Of a DNA stretch of 63,395 nt, positions 56,951 to 63,395 are shown in pieces (the first letter of the stretch is position 1; every line of letters begins with the position of its first letter). A model generated the notes under the pieces. It searched no databases. It saw nothing but the letters and a program-made list of their open reading frames with translations, and was not told the origin of the DNA. This DNA is from Kordiimonadaceae bacterium (lineage in GTDB: Bacteria > Pseudomonadota > Alphaproteobacteria > Sphingomonadales > Emcibacteraceae). Location of the stretch: NCBI GenBank assembly GCA_018675425.1, contig JABGYD010000049.1, positions 1 to 63,395 on the forward strand, read 5' to 3'. Both the position numbers and the translations under genes were made by a program.

Positions 56951-57802
56951 GTGAGAACCTTGCGCGACCTCTCCGTAGATATAGAGAAAAAATTGGTTGT
57001 TAACAGTATTGATGACGCGAAACTAGATACCAGACTTCTTATTTCCCATGTTTTAAAACTTGACTATATCGACTACGCCCTTAATAAAAACAAGATAGTT
57101 TCTGAGAAAGAGTATACTGTTGTGATGCAGTTGGTAGCTCAGCGTCTCAGGCGGGTTCCTATGTCACAAATTTTTGGTGAAAAAGAATTTTGGGGTCGAT
57201 CCTTTAAAGTCTCTTCTGCTACCCTTACTCCACGACCCGATAGTGAAACATTGATCAAGGTTGCTCTTTCAACGGTCCAAGATAAGAGAGAAGTGCTTAA
57301 TATTTTAGATTTAGGGACTGGTACAGGCTGTCTTATGCTCACTTTACTTTGTGAACTGAAGAATGCATCTGGACTTGCCATTGATATATCAAAGCAAGCC
57401 CTTGAGGTGGCGCAAGATAATGCCCATAATCTAAAGCTGATGGAGCGAGTAAGGTTTGCTTGTAGCGATTGGACAAATAATCTTGGTAAAAATAAAAAGT
57501 TTAATCTCATTATTTCAAACCCTCCTTATATTGGTCTAAAAGAAAAAGAGGGCTTGGCTCCTGAAGTAAGGGACCATGAACCTGAAAGATCCCTTTTTTC
57601 TGGCCCTAAAGGCCTGGATGATTATAAAAAAATAGCTTCACAAGTAGAAGGTTTCATGACTAAGGATGCCACAATTATTCTGGAAATAGGCTATAAACAG
57701 GCCAGGGATGTAAAGAAAATATTTTTGCAAAATGGCTTTAGTAACATTGCTATACATCAGGATTTGGCTGGTCGCGACCGGTGTTTGCTCATTAAAAAAT
57801 AA
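56951..57802 (+). CDS. prmC: Peptide chain release factor N5-glutamine methyltransferase PrmC
   Basis: 283 residues from a GTG directly after the prfA stop. The N-terminal helical domain is followed by the SAM motif NILDLGTGTGCLML and the substrate-glutamine motif NPPY (190-193), as in all HemK/PrmC enzymes. It methylates the GGQ glutamine of release factors. A 203-base gap follows before the DUF4167 gene, with no gene visible in it. Confidence 0.95.
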   Translation: MRTLRDLSVDIEKKLVVNSIDDAKLDTRLLISHVLKLDYIDYALNKNKIVSEKEYTVVMQLVAQRLRRVPMSQIFGEKEFWGRSFKVSSATLTPRPDSETLIKVALSTVQDKREVLNILDLGTGTGCLMLTLLCELKNASGLAIDISKQALEVAQDNAHNLKLMERVRFACSDWTNNLGKNKKFNLIISNPPYIGLKEKEGLAPEVRDHEPERSLFSGPKGLDDYKKIASQVEGFMTKDATIILEIGYKQARDVKKIFLQNGFSNIAIHQDLAGRDRCLLIKK

Positions 57803-58005
57803 ACTTTTTATTGATTAAATAAAAAAGCTGCTTGGCATTTTCATCTTTGCAGGGTAAGGTCGCCTTAGCGCAAATGTATAGCGTAAGTGCTGAAGGAAAA
57901 AATTCAGTAATAATTTCAAAATTTTTAAATATAACCGTGCTTGAGACAGTTAGAACCTTTGAGGTCACCTGTTGATCAGAGCCTACTAATTTAATAAGAT
58001 ATTTT

Positions 58006-58635
58006 ATGAACCCAAATCAAAACTCCCGGCCAAATAACCGCCCTGGGCGGCAAAATAACAAACCGCATAACCGAGGAAGAAATCAAAATGTGCGTGGTGG
58101 GCGTAAGGCAACGCCCAATAATCAGTCCAGGCAACCATTAACCTCAAGCAAGCAGGTTGATAGTTATGGCCCGGCTGGTAAAATTCGAGGGAATGTTAAA
58201 CAGCTCTATGATAGGTATTTGGCTCTTGCTTATGAAAATAGGACAAGGGACAGGACCGAATCTGAAGCTTATGGTCAGTACGCTCACCACTATTTCTCAC
58301 TCCATTCTGAATTTGCTGAGGCCGAAGCAGCACAACAGGCCGTGCGCGCAAACGAAAAACAAAAAAAACAACAAGAAGAAGCGGAAAAACAATCAAATGT
58401 GGTCCCAATAGCGGACGAAGAGAGCAAGCCTTTAAAGAACAATAACTCCTCTAAAGAAAAAGGTGGTGAAACAATAACCATTGAGGAGGTTATTTCGCAA
58501 CCTAAGCTTAACCTTAAGAATATAGAAAATAATACCAGCCCTGAGCATAATCTAAAACTCTCAGAAGAGGCAGCAAAACAAAAGCCAAAGCGGGCCAGAA
58601 AACCACGCAAGATAAAGGAAGAAGTGGCTGAGTAG
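58006..58635 (+). CDS. DUF4167 domain protein
   Basis: 209 residues. The N-terminus is very rich in Asn, Arg, Gly and Gln (RNA-binding-like, likely disordered). It is followed by the DUF4167 core VDSYGPAGKIRGNVKQLYDRYLALAYE and YGQYAHHYFSLHSEF, then a charged Glu/Lys-rich tail ending in KPKRARKPRKIKEE. The family is restricted largely to Alphaproteobacteria and commonly lies between prmC and clpB, as here. Its composition suggests an RNA- or ribosome-associated role, which is inference. Confidence 0.88.
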   Translation: MNPNQNSRPNNRPGRQNNKPHNRGRNQNVRGGRKATPNNQSRQPLTSSKQVDSYGPAGKIRGNVKQLYDRYLALAYENRTRDRTESEAYGQYAHHYFSLHSEFAEAEAAQQAVRANEKQKKQQEEAEKQSNVVPIADEESKPLKNNNSSKEKGGETITIEEVISQPKLNLKNIENNTSPEHNLKLSEEAAKQKPKRARKPRKIKEEVAE

Positions 58636-58680
58636 CGCTAGAAAAATTAACTTTTAACACCAGAATATTACTTTGCCACT

Positions 58681-58712
58681 CTTGTGTTGCTAAAATATCA
58701 CACTATATGTTG
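58681..58712 (+). promoter_or_regulatory. Candidate RpoH (heat-shock sigma) promoter of clpB
   Basis: CTTG at 58681-58684 and, after 17 bases, ACTATATGTTG at 58702-58712 fit the alphaproteobacterial RpoH pattern (CTTG, N17-18, CYTATNTNNNG) with one mismatch. It lies 44 bases before the clpB start, a fitting place for a heat-shock gene. Confidence 0.6.
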
Positions 58713-58755
58713 TTTATATTAAGAAGCATATAGTATTATTTTGGAGTTATTTATA

Positions 58756-61338
58756 ATGGATTTTGAAAAATTTACCGATAGAACTAAGGGATTTATTCAG
58801 TCAGCTCAGAGCCTTGCTTTGCGGGAGGGCCACCAAAGATTTGCCCCCGAGCATATCTTGAAAGTACTGCTTGATGATGATGAAGGCTTGTGCGGGAATT
58901 TAATGAGTGCGGCTGGCGCTGACGCAAGCATTGCTCTTATTAATACAACGAAAGAACTAGAGAGCTATCCGAAGGTCAGTGGAAATGGCGCCAGCCAGCT
59001 CTATATAGATACTAACATAACTAATCTTCTTGACAGTGCGTCAAAACTGGCAACAAAAGCGGGGGATGAATATGTAACGACTGAGCGTTTGTTACTTGCT
59101 CTTACTCTTCATTCGGGAAGTAAATCAGCAAATATTTTAAAAAAATCAGGTCTGACCGCACAAAAATTAAATGGTGCCATCAATAAAATTCGTAAAGGGC
59201 GCACCGCGGATTCTGCAAGTGCTGAGGACAGTTATGATGCTCTTAAAAAGTACTCTCGTGACCTGACCGAGGCGGCTCGTGAGGGAAAGCTTGACCCGGT
59301 GATCGGCCGCGATGAAGAAATTCGACGTACAATTCAGGTTCTTTCTCGCCGCACTAAAAATAATCCAGTCTTGATCGGTGAGCCCGGTGTCGGGAAAACC
59401 GCTATAGCAGAAGGCCTTGCGCTGCGAATCGCAAATGGGGATGTTCCGGATAGGGTCAGTCAGAAGCGTATTATGTCTTTGGATATGGGGGCTCTTGTGG
59501 CTGGTGCGAAGTACCGAGGAGAATTTGAAGAACGGGTCAAGGCAGTCTTGCATGAAGTTTCTGCAGCAAAAGGGGAAGTTATTTTATTTATTGATGAATT
59601 GCACACAATCGTTGGCACAGGCGCTTCTGAAGGGTCAATGGATGCCTCAAACCTTCTAAAACCAGCTCTCGCACGGGGTGACTTGCATTGCATTGGGGCG
59701 ACCACTCTTAATGAGTATAGAAAATATATTGAAAAAGACGCAGCATTAGAACGGCGTTTTCAACCTGTCTTCATCGGCGAGCCGACGGTTTCTGATACCA
59801 TTTCAATCTTACGTGGATTAAAAGAAAAGTACGAACTGCACCACGGTATTCGAATTAAAGATAGCGCGCTTGTCGCTGCTTCAACGCTTTCTAACCGCTA
59901 CATTAATGACCGCTTTTTGCCTGATAAGGCCATTGATCTGATGGATGAGGCCGCATCTAAAATTAAGATGGAGGTCGACAGCAAACCTTCAGAACTTGAT
60001 GAGTTTGACCGACGGATTATCCAATTAAAAATTGAACGTGAAGCACTGAATAAAGAAAAAGATGAGGCCTCAAAGGATCGCCTGATTAGTCTTGAGAAGG
60101 AGCTTCGCGAACTTGAGGAAAGCTCTACTACCCTGACGGCACAATGGCAAACAGAAAAAGATCGAATCGAAGGCGATCAGAAAATAAAAGAACGTCTTGA
60201 TGCTGCGCGCGTAGAACTTGAGCAAGCGCAACGGTCTGGAAACCTTGCGCGCGCTGGTGAGCTGACGTACGGTGAAATTCCAGAACTGGAAGAAAAATTA
60301 AAAGTGGTTAAGGACGCGGATACATCAGAAAACCAGCTCTTAAAGGAAGAGGTCTCTGAAAGTGATATTGCTGCCGTGGTCAGTCGTTGGACTGGAATAC
60401 CTATAACCAAGGTGCTTGAGGGCGAGCGTGATAGGCTCATGAGCATGGAAGAAAATATTGGTCATCGTGTTATTGGTCAGGATGAGGCGGTAAAGGCTGT
60501 TTCTGCAGCCGTGCGACGCGCTCGTGCAGGTCTTCAAGAGCTAGGGCGACCTATAGGCTCATTTCTTTTCTTGGGACCAACGGGTGTAGGCAAAACAGAA
60601 CTTACTAAAGCGCTCGCTGAGTACCTTTTTGACGATGAGACTGCGATGATCCGAATTGATATGTCCGAATTTATGGAAAAACACGCGGTATCTCGTTTAA
60701 TTGGTGCCCCACCTGGATATGTTGGTTACGAAGAAGGTGGCGTGCTTACCGAAGCTGTGCGACGACGACCATATCAAGTAGTATTGTTTGATGAGATTGA
60801 AAAAGCTCACGGTGACGTATTTAATATACTACTTCAAGTGTTGGATGATGGCCGCCTCACCGACAGCCAGGGCCGCACGGTTAATTTTTGTAATACGCTG
60901 ATCATTCTTACATCCAACCTTGGCAGTGACATTCTCGCTTCTCTCGGTCCTGAGGACAATGTTGACACAGCGCATGATGATGTTATGGGCTTAGTTAGGG
61001 CTTCATTTAGACCCGAGTTTATCAATCGTCTTGACGAAATAACACTGTTTCACCGTCTAGCTGAAAAGCATATGCACGCGATTGTTAATATTCAACTTTC
61101 TCAATTAGAAAATCGTCTTGAGGGCCGGAAAATAATCCTTGATCTTGACCAAAGCGCCCAAGATTGGCTTGCTCATATTGGTTATGATCCTATCTACGGT
61201 GCCAGACCGCTTAAACGCGTGATCCAAAAACATGTCCAGGATGGACTGGCTAATATGATTCTATCGGGAGAACTTATGGATGGCAAAACAGTTAATGTTA
61301 CCGTGGGTGCTGAGGGCATTGAGATGAGTATTAATTAA
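58756..61338 (+). CDS. clpB: ATP-dependent disaggregase ClpB
   Basis: 860 residues from the ATG at 58756 (GGAG upstream). It has an N-terminal Clp repeat domain, AAA+ module 1 (Walker [10 protein letters not shown] at about 208-216) and a long coiled-coil middle domain (about 400-525, rich in Lys and Glu) that distinguishes ClpB from ClpA and ClpC. AAA+ module 2 ([22 protein letters not shown]) and the D2-small domain follow. It rescues aggregated proteins with DnaK. It is preceded by a candidate heat-shock promoter and converges on the M23 peptidase gene. Confidence 0.97.
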   Translation: MDFEKFTDRTKGFIQSAQSLALREGHQRFAPEHILKVLLDDDEGLCGNLMSAAGADASIALINTTKELESYPKVSGNGASQLYIDTNITNLLDSASKLATKAGDEYVTTERLLLALTLHSGSKSANILKKSGLTAQKLNGAINKIRKGRTADSASAEDSYDALKKYSRDLTEAAREGKLDPVIGRDEEIRRTIQVLSRRTKNNPVLIGEPGVGKTAIAEGLALRIANGDVPDRVSQKRIMSLDMGALVAGAKYRGEFEERVKAVLHEVSAAKGEVILFIDELHTIVGTGASEGSMDASNLLKPALARGDLHCIGATTLNEYRKYIEKDAALERRFQPVFIGEPTVSDTISILRGLKEKYELHHGIRIKDSALVAASTLSNRYINDRFLPDKAIDLMDEAASKIKMEVDSKPSELDEFDRRIIQLKIEREALNKEKDEASKDRLISLEKELRELEESSTTLTAQWQTEKDRIEGDQKIKERLDAARVELEQAQRSGNLARAGELTYGEIPELEEKLKVVKDADTSENQLLKEEVSESDIAAVVSRWTGIPITKVLEGERDRLMSMEENIGHRVIGQDEAVKAVSAAVRRARAGLQELGRPIGSFLFLGPTGVGKTELTKALAEYLFDDETAMIRIDMSEFMEKHAVSRLIGAPPGYVGYEEGGVLTEAVRRRPYQVVLFDEIEKAHGDVFNILLQVLDDGRLTDSQGRTVNFCNTLIILTSNLGSDILASLGPEDNVDTAHDDVMGLVRASFRPEFINRLDEITLFHRLAEKHMHAIVNIQLSQLENRLEGRKIILDLDQSAQDWLAHIGYDPIYGARPLKRVIQKHVQDGLANMILSGELMDGKTVNVTVGAEGIEMSIN

Positions 61339-61433
61339 TTTCATTCTGACCTATAGTTAATCCTTTGATTGTAATGCATATCAAAGAAGATACTTAGATA
61401 ATTAAATCATCTTTTTTTTATTAGGACCGGGCG

Positions 61434-62765
61434 TTAGTTAAGTGCACGAGTTAATAGAATATTAGATTTAATCTCCATAATTATCTGATTTTTATTTTCA
61501 ATGACGGCTCTGAATCTTTGAAATTCTTCACCATTAAGCTTGATACCCGAAGGAATTTTGAGAGTGAGTGGGTTGACTTGCGTGCCGTTCATGTGAACTT
61601 CATAATGCAAGTGGCGACCGGTAACTCTACCAGTAGCACCGACATACCCAATAATTTGACCTTGTTGAACCCGCACACCCTTTTTTATTCCACGCCCATA
61701 TTTGCTCATGTGGGCATAAATAGTTTTATACGTTCCGTTATGTCGTATACGAACGTAGTTACCAAAGCTACCATACCAACTCGCTCGCTCAACAACGCCG
61801 TCACCAGCAGCCATGATTGGTGTGCCTGTGGGGGCAGAAAAATCGATGCCTTTGTGCATACGATTATAACCAAGTACCGGATGGTTACGATTCCCATAAT
61901 AGGATGAAAGCCTCGCACCCTCGATAGGTGTTTTCATTAAAGCCCGTTTTGAGCTCTGTCCATCCTCATGAAAATAACCTACAATTCCGCTCTCTGTTGG
62001 GGTGTGACGAAAAAGGCTAATTTCCTTCCCACTTAAAGTAAGTTTAGCAAATAGTATGTTTCCTTCCTGAACACTACGCCCGTCCTTTGACAGCTTACGC
62101 TCATAAACAATTTCAAATTGATCGCCTTTGCGAATTTCACGTTGAAAATCAACATCGTAACTAAAGATACTGATTAGGTTCGCAATGATAATTTGAGGCA
62201 AGCCTTTTCTTTGTGCGGCGAGAAAGAGGCTGTCGTCTATCTGGCCGAATACGTGCCGAGTAATAACCTGGCTTGGGAGAGAAATATTTACACTGCTATA
62301 GTTTTTTTGCTTTCCTTGAACGATAATAAGGTTATCAAAATCTTTTTGCATCTCAAGTCGATCAATACTTCCATCAGACGAATAATAAAGATTTATTTTC
62401 TGACCGACTTGAATTTTACGTGCATCGAAATGATCCTTTAAGCTGTTAACAGCGTTAAATGCATCTACCCTGTATGCGCCGCTATCTAAAAGGGCGTCCA
62501 TTAGGCCTTGTCCATATTTTATTTTAATTTCTTTAAAAAAGGCTTGATCATTACTTTTTTCTACTAAGCCAAGGGATTTTGTTGGTTTATTAGATTGCTT
62601 CGGCAAATTTATCGAAAGGGAAGTTTTTATTTTCTCAACAGTAATTTTATTTGCTGCTTTAGGGATAGCTTCCTTTGGAAGAGAAAATAAATTACTGAAA
62701 CCAAGAATAAGGCTAAGGATAAAAAAAGAACCGATGTAAAAAATACGTTTATAGTTCCTATACAC
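61434..62765 (-). CDS. M23 family peptidoglycan endopeptidase (MepM-like)
   Basis: 443 residues. One N-terminal membrane segment (about residues 8-28) is followed by a linker and an OapA/LysM-like region (AFNAVNSLKDHFDARKIQVGQKINL). The C-terminal LytM domain has zinc ligands in NRMHKGIDFSAPTGTP and HLHYEVHMNG, so it is probably catalytically active. It would cut peptide crosslinks of the wall during growth or division. The long upstream gap, 396 bases to the rRNA promoter, must contain its promoter. Confidence 0.93.
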   Translation of the reverse strand: MYRNYKRIFYIGSFFILSLILGFSNLFSLPKEAIPKAANKITVEKIKTSLSINLPKQSNKPTKSLGLVEKSNDQAFFKEIKIKYGQGLMDALLDSGAYRVDAFNAVNSLKDHFDARKIQVGQKINLYYSSDGSIDRLEMQKDFDNLIIVQGKQKNYSSVNISLPSQVITRHVFGQIDDSLFLAAQRKGLPQIIIANLISIFSYDVDFQREIRKGDQFEIVYERKLSKDGRSVQEGNILFAKLTLSGKEISLFRHTPTESGIVGYFHEDGQSSKRALMKTPIEGARLSSYYGNRNHPVLGYNRMHKGIDFSAPTGTPIMAAGDGVVERASWYGSFGNYVRIRHNGTYKTIYAHMSKYGRGIKKGVRVQQGQIIGYVGATGRVTGRHLHYEVHMNGTQVNPLTLKIPSGIKLNGEEFQRFRAVIENKNQIIMEIKSNILLTRALN

Positions 62766-63160
62766 ATTTAGTATATATTCTTTAATGTTCAGTTCCTTTA
62801 AAGTTTAGGGAATATCAACGAGACCTTTTTTAGCTGAGTATAACTAAAATTTGTTTTAAAAAAGACTGGCTATGAAATCAAGGGTTACTTGGTTTAATTA
62901 TTAAATATAACTAAATTAATGAGTCTAAACCAGTACTAAAATATTTATTAGAATTGATCTTTATTCATTATGATTAATGGTCTTTGGTTCGATTGAAAAC
63001 ATTCATAATAATTTATAACTACATATTTTTCTTTTCCTGTGACGCTTGTAGAGGTGTTTTATTTAATTTTTCAATGGCTAAGAAAGAGGGGGAAGAAGCT
63101 ATGGTTTTTGATTAGTTTCATGGCCTGTTAATTAAAAATGATATTTTTTTATTTTAACTG
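62766..63160. other. AT-rich spacer upstream of the rRNA promoter
   Basis: 395 bases without a gene; the longest open frame with an ATG is 13 codons. It must contain the promoter of the M23 peptidase gene near its left edge and may hold UP-element or activator sites for the rRNA promoter at its right end, which is very A+T-rich (63140-63160). No repeat or tRNA is visible. Confidence 0.55.
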
Positions 63161-63189
63161 TTTACAAGAAAGATCACTTCCCATATAAC
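63161..63189 (+). promoter_or_regulatory. rRNA operon promoter
   Basis: TTTACA (63161-63166), a 17-base spacer and TATAAC (63184-63189) form a strong sigma70-type promoter, preceded by an A/T-rich tract and followed by a GC-rich discriminator CCCGC. A weaker TTTACA with 17-base spacing and GGCTAT occurs about 55 bases later, possibly a second promoter. Confidence 0.78.
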
Positions 63190-63395
63190 CCGCTGACCAA
63201 CGCATTCAAGCTACTTTTTACAGTCTGTTAAATAAGACAGGCTATGGGGACCTTTTTTGTGGTGAAATTTTTTTGTTCTTTGACATTGTTAGATAGAAAG
63301 AGAAATGTAGGCAGCGGATGTTTGTTTTAAGCATTACGTTGTTTATATTTCAGGGCTCTGAGCTGGAGTATTTGCATACTTTGGTTCATTAAAGA
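63190..63395 (+). ncRNA. rRNA operon leader with boxA antitermination site (16S gene beyond window)
   Basis: TGTTCTTTGACA at 63274-63285 is a boxA-like antitermination signal. It is followed by GAAAGAGAAATGTAGGCAGCGG, closely resembling the conserved leader found before 16S rRNA in Alphaproteobacteria (usually GAAAGAGAAACGTGGGCGGCGG or similar). The 16S 5' end (AGAGTTTGATC) is not reached within the window, so the gene should begin shortly after the right edge. Confidence 0.82.

Noticed and set aside
61339-61433. Weak hairpin AAGAT/ATCTT with T-run between clpB and the M23 gene as a terminator
   Set aside because: The stem is only five A/T-rich pairs with a 19-base loop; it is too weak to call.
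62985-63000. GGTTCGATT motif resembling a tRNA T-loop
   Set aside because: No acceptor, D or anticodon arms can be folded around it, so it is not a tRNA.

Overview
The window is a stretch of chromosome from an alphaproteobacterium of fairly low G+C (about 40% by eye, not counted). The assignment rests on gene content and order: hemE, hemJ and rho facing the pyruvate-phosphate-dikinase regulator across an origin-like gap; parB-parA-rsmG-mnmG-mnmE; iscR-sufBCDS-sufT; secB, fxsA, a Tim44-like protein, mltA and smr; a DUF4167 protein next to clpB; SdhAF4 (DUF1674) next to rsmB; and DUF1178 next to a nitrilase. The genus cannot be told from this sequence. There is no prophage, insertion sequence, CRISPR array, toxin-antitoxin pair or tRNA that I can see. 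This is a dense core-genome neighbourhood.

Layout. 1-4756 (minus): purH (cut by the window edge), a heparinase II/III-like protein, rpe, rsmB. 4900-8324 (plus): sdhAF4, a membrane fatty acid hydroxylase and a patatin-like phospholipase, closely packed; the last two look like a local lipid module. 8325-14017 (minus): one SUF iron-sulfur operon, iscR-sufB-sufC-sufD-sufS-sufT. 14167-19984 (minus): parB, parA, rsmG, mnmG, mnmE, with one perfect parS site (18619-18634) and one near-perfect parS site (16561-16576). 20269-25312: ogt, nhaC, rho, hemJ, hemE. 25313-25697: candidate replication origin. 25698-28618 (plus): ppsR-aroE-coaE-dnaQ, ending at a strong bidirectional terminator. 28671-36046: secB, fxsA, timA-mltA-smr-XRE, corC, aroK-aroB and a 46-codon membrane protein gene. 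36069-42880: an exported protein of unknown function, xerD, accA, secA. 43246-48620: mutT, a BioC/NDUFAF5-like methyltransferase, grxC, nitrilase, DUF1178, mobA, fdhD, ubiG. 48768-53309: lysC, a nitronate monooxygenase-like gene, ptsP. 53489-61338: ispG, hisS, prfA, prmC, DUF4167, clpB. 61434-62765: an M23 peptidase. 63161 to the end: promoter and antiterminated leader of an rRNA operon whose 16S gene lies beyond the edge.

How it fits together. The centre of the window is the chromosome replication and segregation hub. Genes to the left of 25.3 kb mostly run leftward and those just to the right run rightward, as expected for replication forks leaving 25.3-25.7 kb. ParA, ParB and the parS sites lie 7-11 kb to the left. 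The SUF operon supplies clusters for enzymes such as IspG. MobA and FdhD point to a molybdenum formate dehydrogenase elsewhere. PpsR and PtsP both act around phosphoenolpyruvate. I found no clearly new system. The items most worth a second look are the origin architecture (including a DnaA box over the hemE ribosome-binding region), the tandem SEC-C zinc motifs of SecA, the hydroxylase-patatin pair, the two uncharacterised genes before xerD, and an unexplained structured element upstream of mnmE.
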